A DNA stretch of 44,744 nt from Candidatus Amesbacteria bacterium GW2011_GWC1_47_15 (GTDB lineage Bacteria; Patescibacteriota; Microgenomatia; CAZETR01; Amesbacteraceae): the NCBI GenBank assembly GCA_001001375.1, contig LCNU01000001.1, positions 1-44,744 of the forward strand, given 5' to 3'. The notes below the pieces were generated by a model. The model had not been told where the DNA came from and searched no databases. It worked only from the letters and a program-made list of their open reading frames with translations. Made by a program: the position numbers and the translations under genes. Below, one piece after another: positions 32,353 to 39,266 of the stretch (its first letter is position 1; each line of letters begins with the position of its first letter).

Positions 32353-32673
32353 TCAGAATTTTTTTAATACCGACCAGAAACCCAGAACCAAAATCAACCC
32401 CGCCGTTATTATAGCTCCGGCGGCACACCGGTTCTTGGTCGTCAGATATACCATGCCGTTGACGGGTATGGCCGCCGCCGGCAATCCTACTACCATGGCA
32501 TTTATGACAACGTTCCCCGCAGGACTCGACCCGATCCGGTAAAACACCGCATCAAACCAGTAATCCGTCCCTAAGGACCACAGCATTATAACCGAAAACC
32601 AGAAACCCAGAGCCGGCAACAGCAGGAATAAATTCAATAAGTACCACCTCATGGGCAGGCGATTTGTACGCAT
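32353..32673 (-). CDS. Small three-helix membrane protein, paralog 2
   Basis: The product has 106 residues and three predicted membrane segments: a first hydrophobic hairpin (LLLPALGFWFSVIMLW), then GTDYWFDAVF, then two further helices. It is paralogous to the downstream gene. The ATG at 32673 is chosen because the longer in-frame start at 32718 lies inside the tRNA-like gene. An in-frame ATG at 32652 is also possible. The chosen ATG is only 4 bases after the discriminator base of the tRNA-like structure, so the mRNA would begin right at the tRNA 3' end after processing. Confidence 0.55.
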   Translation of the reverse strand: MRTNRLPMRWYLLNLFLLLPALGFWFSVIMLWSLGTDYWFDAVFYRIGSSPAGNVVINAMVVGLPAAAIPVNGMVYLTTKNRCAAGAIITAGLILVLGFWSVLKKF

Positions 32674-32677
32674 CCAG

Positions 32678-32748
32678 TCGGGGAGCCGGGAATTGCACCC
32701 GATCCTCACGCACCCCATGCGCGAATTCTACTGTCAAACTCCTCCCCG
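32678..32748 (-). tRNA. tRNA-Pro(GGG)-like gene with unusual D arm and T loop
   Basis: The minus strand folds into a 71-nt cloverleaf. The acceptor stem is CGGGGAG/CTCCCCG, 7 perfect pairs. The anticodon stem is CGCGC/GCGTG (one G-U) with loop ATGGGGT: T33, anticodon GGG, G37. The T stem is TCGGG/CCCGG (one U-G) with loop TGCAATT. C1-G72 and discriminator A73 are tRNA-Pro identity features. The odd parts are the D stem GTTT/GAAT with two wobble pairs, a 7-nt D loop GACAGTA lacking the G18-G19 pair, G instead of U at position 8, and G instead of U at position 55. No CCA is encoded. It may be a divergent functional tRNA, a tRNA-like regulator or a decaying copy. Confidence 0.55.
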
Positions 32749-32803
32749 TGTATCAGAGATTGAGTTTGACAGTCAGCGCTAGCGTTCATCAAACTCCTCC
32801 CCG
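32731..32803. repeat. Duplicated tRNA 5' segment and 11-bp inverted repeat upstream of the tRNA-like gene
   Basis: Read on the minus strand, the 15 bases CGGGGAGGAGTTTGA occur twice: at 32803-32789, and at 32748-32734 as tRNA nucleotides 1-15. The copies are 55 bases apart. Between them CTGTCAAACTC (minus 32772-32762) is a perfect inverse of GAGTTTGACAG (minus 32741-32731), which is tRNA nucleotides 8-18. The leader can therefore pair with either the upstream copy or the D arm. Confidence 0.75.
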
Positions 32804-32812
32804 ACACCCTCG

Positions 32813-32841
32813 ATTTTACCTCATTTTCAGCATATCCCCAA
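32813..32841 (-). promoter_or_regulatory. Candidate promoter of the tRNA-like unit
   Basis: On the minus strand TTGGGG (32841-32836), a 17-bp spacer and TAAAAT (32818-32813). The start would be near 32806, just before the upstream copy of the 15-base repeat. Confidence 0.45.
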
Positions 32842-32850
32842 GGTCGTTAG

Positions 32851-32859
32851 TGCTAAAAT
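32851..32859 (+). promoter_or_regulatory. Extended -10 promoter, leaderless start of the gene at 32866
   Basis: TGC followed by TAAAAT (32854-32859), then exactly 6 nt to the GTG at 32866. It points away from the minus-strand promoter at 32813-32841, so the two are divergent and close together. Confidence 0.6.
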
Positions 32860-32865
32860 CACATA

Positions 32866-33648
32866 GTGATCGCCACTTTCAACGAAACCCTATCCACGCT
32901 TCAGAATAAAAATGCCGGTTCCCGCATTATGTCTCTCCCGTTGCGTCATGTTCTCTGGTACTGGGCTAAGTACGTCCTGCTTTTTGCATTTATTCCGATT
33001 ATTCTTCTGATTTACTCGCTTACTTATTATTTGCCTCAACTCCCCCGCGCGATCGACGAAAACTTTCCTAATGCGGTGATTGCATTCAAAGACAATACTC
33101 TTTCCGTCAATCCGCCACAACAATATACCTGGGGTAATCCGGAGTTTTCTTTGAGTCTTGATACCCGGGATATTCCCCAAGATTTTTCGGGTACTACCAC
33201 AGGCATCCTGCTTCTACCCCGGGGAATCGTTATCAAAAGCCCTCACGGAGAAACCCGGACCTTTCCCTACCCTATTCTTCCGGATTTTTCTTTAACTAAA
33301 GATGGACTAAAATCCTTTATCTCAACCAATCAATTCATGATTTGGACGGTGCTGGTGGCGGGTTTGTTGTTTTTGGGTCTGATTGGCGCTTTGGTTTATG
33401 TAATTTTCAAACTTGGCTCTATGATTCTTTGGGCATTAGGTTTTGTTATCGCCGGTAAGGTATTACATCGCCCTCTGACACTCCCTGGAGCTTTCAATCT
33501 GGTGATTTATTCATCAATATTGCCATTGCTCCTGACGGCCGTAATGGCTGTTGCTCCTGGAGATTTTCTGTATTACTTAAGTCTTGGACTTTTTCTGTAT
33601 TTTGCCGCTACCTGGTTTTGGTATTTGCCCTCTTCTGCAACAAAATAA
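32866..33648 (+). CDS. Multi-pass membrane protein, possibly DUF1189 family
   Basis: The 260-residue protein has a first membrane segment at about 36-55, a long outer loop of about 100 residues (YYLPQLPRAIDENFPNAVIAF onward, beta-rich), and then four membrane segments in the last 110 residues. The layout (short N-terminal arm, one helix, an outer domain with FPNAxIxxxDNxLSVNxPQ-like text, then a helical bundle) resembles DUF1189 proteins, but I am not certain. The GTG start is supported by the leaderless promoter. It stands just before recA, which has its own promoter. Confidence 0.6.
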   Translation: MIATFNETLSTLQNKNAGSRIMSLPLRHVLWYWAKYVLLFAFIPIILLIYSLTYYLPQLPRAIDENFPNAVIAFKDNTLSVNPPQQYTWGNPEFSLSLDTRDIPQDFSGTTTGILLLPRGIVIKSPHGETRTFPYPILPDFSLTKDGLKSFISTNQFMIWTVLVAGLLFLGLIGALVYVIFKLGSMILWALGFVIAGKVLHRPLTLPGAFNLVIYSSILPLLLTAVMAVAPGDFLYYLSLGLFLYFAATWFWYLPSSATK

Positions 33649-33652
33649 CCTC

Positions 33653-33680
33653 TTGCATTTTTTCTCCCGGATTGTATATT
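33653..33680 (+). promoter_or_regulatory. Promoter of recA
   Basis: TTGCAT (33653-33658), a 16-bp spacer and TATATT (33675-33680). No SOS (LexA) box is evident around it. A GAGG (33681-33684) lies 6 nt before the ATG at 33691. Confidence 0.6.
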
Positions 33681-33690
33681 GAGGATGGCT

Positions 33691-34728
33691 ATGGCTACTG
33701 ATCAAAAACTACAGGCAATAAAAATTGCCATGGAGCAAATAGAAAAACAGTTCGGTAAAGGGTCTATTATGAAAATGGGGGAAAAAAATGAGAAATATAC
33801 CACTGATGTTATCCCGACCGGCTCAATTGCTTTGGATCTGGCTCTGGGTATCGGAGGTTTCCCCCGCGGCCGGGTAACCGAAATATACGGCCCCGAAGCT
33901 TCCGGAAAGACCACAATCGCTCTCCATTGTATCGCCGAAGCCCAAAAGGCAGGTGGGACCGCCGCATTTGTGGATGCGGAGCACGCCTTAGACCCTATCA
34001 GGGCGGAAAGCATTGGCGTGGATTTGGATAATCTTTACATTTCCCAGCCGGACAGTGGTGAGCAGGCTTTGGAAATAGTAGAGACGCTGATCCGCTCCGG
34101 TGCTATTGATGTGATTGTGATAGATTCCGTGGCCGCGCTCGTTCCTCGGGCTGAGCTGGAAGGGGAGATGGGAGATGCTGTTATGGGTGTTCAGGCCAGA
34201 CTCATGTCACAGGCTTTGAGAAAAATTACCGGTGCAATTTCCAAAAGCCGCTCCGTCGTTATTTTTACCAACCAATTGCGCATGAAAATCGGTGTCATGT
34301 TCGGCAACCCGGAAACAACTAGTGGTGGTATGGCCCTCAAGTTTTACTCTTCCGTTAGAATTGACGCCCGCAAAATTGAGACTCTCAAAGACGGGGACCA
34401 AGTTATCGGTTCCCGCCACCGCGCCCGGATTGTCAAAAACAAATTGGCTCCGCCTTTCCGGGTAGCAGAATTCGATATTTTAAACGTCGGCGGTATTTCC
34501 AAAGTTGGCGGTTTAATTGATGTCGGGTTGGAATTGGGTATACTACACAAAAAAGGTGCCTTCATTTACTTTGGAGAGCAGATTTTGGGCCAGGGCCGTG
34601 AAGCCGCTCGGACTTTTTTGACGGAAAATCCCAAGGTGGCCAAACATATCGAAGACGAAATCAGAAAATCAGTTAAGGACAGCAAGAAGCCCCTCCCCAA
34701 ACAAGTTGGCGAGGCGGTAGCGGAATAA
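33691..34728 (+). CDS. recA: Recombinase RecA
   Basis: RecA polymerises on single-stranded DNA, pairs homologous strands and activates SOS cleavage. The 345-residue protein carries Walker [10 protein letters not shown], the DAEHALDP stretch, Walker B ([12 protein letters not shown]), loop L1 ([20 protein letters not shown]), loop L2 ([20 protein letters not shown]) and the KNKLAPPFR motif. The C-terminal domain is present. Start choice: ATG 33691 has GAGG at good spacing; ATG 33685 would add two residues. RecX is encoded two genes downstream. Confidence 0.97.
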   Translation: MATDQKLQAIKIAMEQIEKQFGKGSIMKMGEKNEKYTTDVIPTGSIALDLALGIGGFPRGRVTEIYGPEASGKTTIALHCIAEAQKAGGTAAFVDAEHALDPIRAESIGVDLDNLYISQPDSGEQALEIVETLIRSGAIDVIVIDSVAALVPRAELEGEMGDAVMGVQARLMSQALRKITGAISKSRSVVIFTNQLRMKIGVMFGNPETTSGGMALKFYSSVRIDARKIETLKDGDQVIGSRHRARIVKNKLAPPFRVAEFDILNVGGISKVGGLIDVGLELGILHKKGAFIYFGEQILGQGREAARTFLTENPKVAKHIEDEIRKSVKDSKKPLPKQVGEAVAE

Positions 34729-34731
34729 TAG

Positions 34732-34737
34732 TAAAAT
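34732..34737 (+). promoter_or_regulatory. -10 for leaderless Nudix mRNA
   Basis: TAAAAT (34732-34737) lies just after the recA stop, followed by exactly 6 nt and the GTG at 34744. No good -35 is seen. Confidence 0.5.
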
Positions 34738-34743
34738 ATTAAC

Positions 34744-35355
34744 GTGGATCAAAAAGATATAGTCGGACCTGATTTTGAAAATAAAAAGATTATCCGTAGG
34801 GGGATTGTTCCCGTCTTTCTTACTCCTCACAACACCTATCTTTTACTTATTAAAAGCTCCTCCCGCGACGAGTTTGAAATTCCAGGGGGGGAAGCGAAAG
34901 TTGGATCGGGAGATACTCTCAGAGAACTTCAGGAAGAAACAGGGCTGCCATCCAGTATTTTCCATGCCACTCTATTAAATTTGCATCGCATACATAAATT
35001 CCCAATTATCGTTTCAGGAGGCAGTCATAAAAAATTAAATATTCAAAATATATTTTATCAAGCGATAACTAAAGTCAAACAACTCCCGGAAATAATTTTA
35101 TCTAAGGAACATAAAGACTACCTCTTTATAAAGCTTAATCAAACTGATGAACGGGATTATTGGTGGAATCTTAGACTGCAATGTATATCTGAAAAACTTC
35201 TAGTTACCAATACTGATGCACAGAATCATACAGCGGAATTTCGTAATATCGAATCAGAGATCCAAACAAATACTCAGAGAATTCCAATTTCTCAAATTAC
35301 TTCCCAAGCTTTACAATACTGGGCCTCTATCGACAGTTATATGCTCAATGAATAA
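34744..35355 (+). CDS. Nudix hydrolase family protein with shortened Nudix box
   Basis: Nudix enzymes hydrolyse nucleoside diphosphates linked to another group. The box core RELQEETGL (60-68) has the metal-binding REUxEExGU residues. The segment between the GG (48-49) and RE is about three residues shorter than usual, and Lys or Val stands where the first Glu is expected. The 203-residue protein has a long C-terminal part I do not recognise. The gene is A-rich and less C-rich than its neighbours, so recent transfer or relaxed selection is possible. It overlaps the recX start by 8 bases. Confidence 0.7.
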   Translation: MDQKDIVGPDFENKKIIRRGIVPVFLTPHNTYLLLIKSSSRDEFEIPGGEAKVGSGDTLRELQEETGLPSSIFHATLLNLHRIHKFPIIVSGGSHKKLNIQNIFYQAITKVKQLPEIILSKEHKDYLFIKLNQTDERDYWWNLRLQCISEKLLVTNTDAQNHTAEFRNIESEIQTNTQRIPISQITSQALQYWASIDSYMLNE

Positions 35356-35809
35356 TCTCGGATTTGATGAACTGCTCGGTTTGGTTATTAAATACTTAAG
35401 TTATCGTCCGCGTAGTAAAAAAGAAATAGAAAATTATCTTAGCCGCAAAACCTCCGACCAGACCCTGGTTGATCGAGTTATCAGCAAATTAGAGTCCGTC
35501 AAACTATTAGACGATGCCGCTTTTGCCAAATGGCTGGTGGAATCCCGCTCCCGCTCCCGCCCCCGCGGTGCCCGCCTTCTCAAACAGGAACTAAAGTCAA
35601 AAGGTATAACTGTTGACGATGAACAAATAAAGGTCGACGAAGTAGAATTGGCTGCACAGGCTTTGCAAAAGAAACTCAGGCTTTGGCAAAACCTGCCTTT
35701 CAGGGAATTCCGGGTCAAGGCCGGCAGATTCCTGGCTTACCGGGGCTTTTCCTGGTCTGCCATTGAGACAGTCGTTAAAAAAGAGTATAATAATATTAAT
35801 GTTAAATAA
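35348..35809 (+). CDS. recX: RecA modulator RecX
   Basis: RecX binds RecA filaments and limits their activity. The 153-residue protein shows the family pattern of three-helix repeats: YLSYRPRSKKEIENYLSRK near the start, then VISKLESVKLLDDAAFAKWLVESRSRSRPRGARLLKQELKSKGI, and RFLAYRGFSWSAIETVVKK at the end. The ATG at 35348 gives the normal N-terminus; a longer in-frame start lies within the Nudix gene. The recA-Nudix-recX order puts the inhibitor close to its target. Confidence 0.9.
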   Translation: MNNLGFDELLGLVIKYLSYRPRSKKEIENYLSRKTSDQTLVDRVISKLESVKLLDDAAFAKWLVESRSRSRPRGARLLKQELKSKGITVDDEQIKVDEVELAAQALQKKLRLWQNLPFREFRVKAGRFLAYRGFSWSAIETVVKKEYNNINVK

Positions 35810-35829
35810 GTTAAACAGCTCATTTACTC

Positions 35830-37143
35830 ATGCCGTTTTATTCCCCTCCATCGGGTCATAAAGGTCCGTCCCCTTCAAATCAGCCTTCTCCCGGATTGGA
35901 AAAAGTCGAAAAGCTTTTGGACGAGGTCACCGGGAGGCTGGATCAATTGGAAAAACAGAAGGAAAAACTCAACGAGCTTCGCGATCAGTACCTGGAAAAA
36001 CTGGAGAAGGCCTCAGGTCTTTCCCGTCAGGAAGCTCGGGAAATTATTCTGGAGGAAGCCCAAAAGTACTATTCAGCCGATCTGGCTAAAATTATCGAGC
36101 AGACTCATCAGGACTATCAGGCCAGGGGTGACGAGTTAGCCCGGGAAATAATCATTTCTTCAATGCTCCACGGAGCGACAGACTATACCGCCGAATATAC
36201 TGTTTCCACGGTCACCTTGCCCAACGAAGGGGTCAAAGGTAGTATTATTGGTAAAGAAGGCCGCAATATTGCTGCCTTCGAAAAGGCCACCGGGGTGGAG
36301 ATCGAGATTGAGGAAGGCAATACCTTGCGGCTTTCATCATTCGATCCCATCCGACGGGAAATCGCCCGAAGAAGCTTGGAATTCCTCATCAAGGACAGCC
36401 GCATCACTCCTTCTCGTATTGAAGAAATAGTCTCTCAGACCCGAAAGTCTCTTGACAACATTTTGGTAGACGAAGGCCGTAAAATATGTGCCGCTTGCGG
36501 GGTCTATAATTTGCATCCGGATTTGGTAAAGACCATCGGTCGCTATCGTTTTCGTTTCTCATACGGCCAGAATTTAGGGATCCATACTATTGAAGAGACC
36601 AAAATAGGAGTTCAGATTGCTCACGAACTGAGCATGTCCGAGGACCAAATCCAGCTGGTCCGTCTTGGATGTCTCTTACATGATATCGGCAAAGTGGTTA
36701 CTGATGAAGAAGGGACTCACGTCCAGCTCGGTGTCCAGCTGCTAAAAAAATTCGATCTGCCGGATTTGGCTGTCAATGCTGTGGCAGAACATCATGAAGA
36801 TAAGCCATTTTCTTCAAACATCTCCCGCATTGTCTGGGTATCCGATGCTATTTCCGGTTCCCGTCCGGGTGCCCGTTACGAACCCCACGAGGCATACGTC
36901 AAGCGGTTGAAACAAATAGAAGAAATCGGCAGAGCGTTTCCCGAAGTTTCAGAGGTTTACGCTTTTCAGGCTGGCCGTGATGTCCGGGTCCTAGTCAAAC
37001 CGGAAATGATTTCCGATTCAGAACTCACTCTTCTGGTTTCCAAAATCAAACAAAAATTGGAGAAAGAAGCCCAATATGTAGGCCAAATAAAAGTAACGGG
37101 AATCCGGGAAGTCCGCGCCACAGATATCACCAAAGCGAAATAA
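35830..37143 (+). CDS. rny: Ribonuclease Y without N-terminal membrane anchor
   Basis: RNase Y is the endoribonuclease that starts mRNA decay in many Gram-positive bacteria. The 437-residue protein has a coiled-coil stretch (about 22-110, Glu/Lys/Leu-rich), a KH domain (GSIIGKEGRNIAAFEKATG, near 137-155) and the HD domain (LLHDIGKV near 282, EHHEDKP near 322), then the C-terminal domain. The usual N-terminal membrane helix is absent: residues 1-22 are Pro/Ser-rich and polar, and no upstream in-frame hydrophobic stretch is found. A cytosolic form is inferred. It is 20 bases after recX. Confidence 0.93.
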   Translation: MPFYSPPSGHKGPSPSNQPSPGLEKVEKLLDEVTGRLDQLEKQKEKLNELRDQYLEKLEKASGLSRQEAREIILEEAQKYYSADLAKIIEQTHQDYQARGDELAREIIISSMLHGATDYTAEYTVSTVTLPNEGVKGSIIGKEGRNIAAFEKATGVEIEIEEGNTLRLSSFDPIRREIARRSLEFLIKDSRITPSRIEEIVSQTRKSLDNILVDEGRKICAACGVYNLHPDLVKTIGRYRFRFSYGQNLGIHTIEETKIGVQIAHELSMSEDQIQLVRLGCLLHDIGKVVTDEEGTHVQLGVQLLKKFDLPDLAVNAVAEHHEDKPFSSNISRIVWVSDAISGSRPGARYEPHEAYVKRLKQIEEIGRAFPEVSEVYAFQAGRDVRVLVKPEMISDSELTLLVSKIKQKLEKEAQYVGQIKVTGIREVRATDITKAK

Positions 37144-37174
37144 ATCCCTTTGCTTCTTGACAAGTTTGGCTGGT

Positions 37175-37224
37175 TATAATAATTTGGCCTTAACAATGGG
37201 AATATTTATTGGAGAGGAGGTGAT
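37175..37224 (+). promoter_or_regulatory. HU promoter -10 and strong Shine-Dalgarno
   Basis: TATAAT at 37175-37180 gives a leader of about 45 nt. The ten-base Shine-Dalgarno AGGAGGTGAT (37215-37224) stands 6 nt before the GTG. A TTGACA at 37157-37162 is only 12 bp from the -10, so the -35 is not settled. This is the only textbook ribosome binding site I see in the window. Confidence 0.65.
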
Positions 37225-37230
37225 TAGCAA

Positions 37231-37503
37231 GTGACTAAACAGCAGATGTTTGAGATAGTGGCCCGAAAAGCGCATTTGACCAAAAAGGGTGCGCGGGAGG
37301 CGGTGGAAACATTTCTGGACGAAGTAAAAAAAGCTCTTGGAAAAGGTGAAAAAGTCGTCCTGTCCGGTTTTGGAACTTTCAAAGTTACTCAGGTTAAAGA
37401 CAAACCGGTTATTATTCCGCGGACAAAAGAAAGAAAAATTGTCAAAGGCCATCGTGTTGCCCGCTTTACCCCGGGTAAGACTTTGAGAAAAGCCGTAAAA
37501 TAA
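37231..37503 (+). CDS. hup: DNA-binding protein HU
   Basis: HU is the small dimeric nucleoid protein that bends DNA. The 90-residue product shows the helical dimer part (QQMFEIVARKAHLTKKGARE), the VVLSGFGTFKV strand pair and the arm region (PVIIPRTKERKIVKGHRVARFTPGK) with the usual basic residues. The start is GTG, fixed by the Shine-Dalgarno at 37215-37224. It is a single-gene unit closed by the terminator at 37543-37569. Confidence 0.96.
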   Translation: MTKQQMFEIVARKAHLTKKGAREAVETFLDEVKKALGKGEKVVLSGFGTFKVTQVKDKPVIIPRTKERKIVKGHRVARFTPGKTLRKAVK

Positions 37504-37542
37504 CTTTTCTCGGGTTGTTATAGATATTTTTGATTTCGTTCC

Positions 37543-37569
37543 AAAAACGAGGTTCCCGCCTCGTTTTTT
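37543..37569 (+). terminator. Intrinsic terminator after HU
   Basis: AAAACGAGG (37544-37552), loop TTCCCG, CCTCGTTTT (37559-37567), a perfect 9-bp stem continuing into six T residues. It separates HU from the ABC-2 array. Confidence 0.9.
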
Positions 37570-37583
37570 GTTTCGTTGCAGAT

Positions 37584-37589
37584 TAAAAT
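37584..37589 (+). promoter_or_regulatory. -10 for leaderless first ABC-2 pair
   Basis: TAAAAT (37584-37589), then exactly 6 nt to the ATG at 37596. It lies 15 bases after the terminator, so it must drive this unit. Confidence 0.6.
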
Positions 37590-37595
37590 CTTTAT

Positions 37596-38387
37596 ATGCG
37601 TAAATACTGGTTTATTATGAAACTGGCCTGGCAAAGCTCCCTGGTATATCGGGGGGAAAGGATTGTCTGGTTGTTACTGGAAATCGCTCCCGCGGTGCTT
37701 ATGATAAATCTTTGGCAGAGTCTGCTTCGCAGTGGGCGGATTGACCAATCACAGTTCAGTTTCTTGTCTGCTTATTACCTCGTCAATGTTTTTATTTCCC
37801 GCGTATCGGGTGTAAATCTGGAAGATAAGCTGATAGACGATATTAAAGACGGTAGGATAAGCAATTACCTGCTCAAACCTCTCTCCCTGCCTCTTTCGCT
37901 TTTTGCCCAGGAAAGTTCCTGGAGGATTACCGCTGCTTTATATCTGCTTCCTCTGATGCCCTTTTTTCTGCCGCTTATCGGTTCCTTTACCGGCCTGGGG
38001 GTTACTCACTGGCAGGGTATATTTTTTGGGCTTTTTATTTTGCTCTCGTTTCTCCAGAAATATTTCGTTGCCTGGATAATTGGTCTTACCGCATTTTGGA
38101 TCGACGAATCCAAATCCCTGGTCCACGCCAGATGGATGGCGGAAGGTATCTTTGGCGGTATCTGGCTGCCTCTAACCTTTTTTCCTGTATGGTGGCAAAA
38201 AATAGCTTCCTTTAGCCCGTTTTATATTTGGTATTATTTCCCGGCCCGTTTGCTTTTGGACCCTTTTCCTATACCACAAATAATAAAAGGAATGACTGTC
38301 GCTATTATATGGACGCTTCTGCTATATCTGTTTGCCCGTTTTATCTGGAGCCGGGCAAAATTTCATTATTCCGCCGTTGGGGGTTAA
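37596..38387 (+). CDS. ABC-2 type permease, A type (pair 1)
   Basis: The 263-residue integral membrane protein has six predicted membrane segments and the ABC-2/DUF990 pattern: a first cytoplasmic arm (LAWQSSLVYRGERIVWLLLE), the motif ISNYLLKPLSLP near residue 88, and the C-terminal signature YSAVGG. It would form a half-channel for an exporter driven by the ABC ATPase encoded at 42470. A-type members in this window end in YSxxGx and have the SNYLLKP or NNFLVRP sort of loop. The B-type partner starts at the base after its stop. Substrate unknown. Confidence 0.85.
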   Translation: MRKYWFIMKLAWQSSLVYRGERIVWLLLEIAPAVLMINLWQSLLRSGRIDQSQFSFLSAYYLVNVFISRVSGVNLEDKLIDDIKDGRISNYLLKPLSLPLSLFAQESSWRITAALYLLPLMPFFLPLIGSFTGLGVTHWQGIFFGLFILLSFLQKYFVAWIIGLTAFWIDESKSLVHARWMAEGIFGGIWLPLTFFPVWWQKIASFSPFYIWYYFPARLLLDPFPIPQIIKGMTVAIIWTLLLYLFARFIWSRAKFHYSAVGG

Positions 38388-39176
38388 ATGATAAAATACT
38401 TTTCCCTTTTCAAAAAATTCCTGGCTGTTTCCTGGATGCTCGCAATGGAATACCGCTCCGACTTTTTCATCTATACAGCCATAGATATAGTTTGGACAAT
38501 TTTAGATGTCGTATTTTTCTCGGTTCTGCTTTCCAATACACAGGTTATCGGTGACTGGAATTACGGCCAGGCGTTGGTCGCATTGGGTATTTTCCGTATT
38601 CTTTCCATATCTGTCTGGAGTTGGCTGTATTCGTCGTTCTCCCAACTTCCTCGGCTTATTTCCGAAGGCCGGCTGGATTTCTATTTGACCAAACCTGTTG
38701 ATTCACAGTTTCTGATTTCGGTTTCTCGTTTTTCTTTCAGCGGCTTAGCCTCGTTTGTCTCCGGAACGTTTATTATTATTGCCGGGTTAAACCGGCTTGG
38801 TCAGCATCTTTCAGTCTGGCAATTGTTTGCTGTCATCTGGTTGGGATTAGTAGCAACGGTTCTCATCTATGCTGTTTACTTCTTTTCTCTTTTCCCGTCA
38901 TTTTTTGCCGAGAGGATCAATAATATTCAACATGTTTTTTCCAATATTTATGATGCTACGAAATATCCTCCGCAAATTTATTCTCCCTTCTGGTCGCGGA
39001 TTCTGACTTCTGTTTTTCCATTAGCCTTAATGATTTCAGTTCCCGCGGATTTTCTCTTTGGCCGGGCTTCCTGGCAGCTATTATTCTGGTTTCATTTATT
39101 GACTCTCGCTTTCTTGTTTGCGGGCCGCTATCTCTGGCTTGCGGGTCTGCGCCGCTACTCCTCCGCCTCCTCCTAA
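38388..39176 (+). CDS. ABC-2 type permease, B type (pair 1)
   Basis: This is a 262-residue permease with six predicted membrane segments and the B-type signature YSSASS at the C-terminus. The arm reads WMLAMEYRSDFFIYTAIDI and the loop motif GRLDFYLTKPVDSQFL (near 94-109), shared with the other B types (GDLDYALTRPVNSLFL and GTFDVILSKPVNSRFL). It starts immediately after the A-type stop (TAA|ATG). An intrinsic terminator follows, so pair 1 is its own transcription unit. Confidence 0.85.
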   Translation: MIKYFSLFKKFLAVSWMLAMEYRSDFFIYTAIDIVWTILDVVFFSVLLSNTQVIGDWNYGQALVALGIFRILSISVWSWLYSSFSQLPRLISEGRLDFYLTKPVDSQFLISVSRFSFSGLASFVSGTFIIIAGLNRLGQHLSVWQLFAVIWLGLVATVLIYAVYFFSLFPSFFAERINNIQHVFSNIYDATKYPPQIYSPFWSRILTSVFPLALMISVPADFLFGRASWQLLFWFHLLTLAFLFAGRYLWLAGLRRYSSASS

Positions 39177-39206
39177 ACCTCCTATGCAATTTCTACTTCT
39201 TTAAAA

Positions 39207-39234
39207 GGATACTCCTTTAACGAGTCTCCTTTTT
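39207..39234 (+). terminator. Intrinsic terminator after ABC-2 pair 1
   Basis: GGA-T-ACTC (39207-39214), a 7-nt loop, GAGT-C-TCC (39222-39229), then five T residues (39230-39234). The stem is 7 bp with one mismatch. Confidence 0.65.
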
Positions 39235-39254
39235 AGCTGTCGGGCAGTATGGCG

Positions 39255-39260
39255 TAAAAT
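39255..39260 (+). promoter_or_regulatory. -10 for leaderless second ABC-2 pair
   Basis: TAAAAT (39255-39260), exactly 6 nt, then the GTG at 39267. It follows the terminator at 39207-39234. Confidence 0.6.
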
Positions 39261-39266
39261 TAACTT

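Noticed and set aside
32689-32718. Minus-strand ATG at 32718 as the start of the membrane protein
   Set aside because: It lies within the anticodon-arm region of the tRNA-like gene, and the extra residues are not hydrophobic or shared with the paralog.
32776-32803. On the minus strand GAGTTTGAT followed by GAACGCTAGCG resembles the 5' end of 16S rRNA with a short internal deletion
   Set aside because: The match is only about 20 bases, with no 16S-like sequence beyond it. The GAGTTTGA part is explained by duplication of the tRNA-like 5' end.
37157-37180. TTGACA with TATAAT as a standard HU promoter
   Set aside because: The spacer is only 12 bp. The -10 may be real, but this -35 cannot be paired with it.
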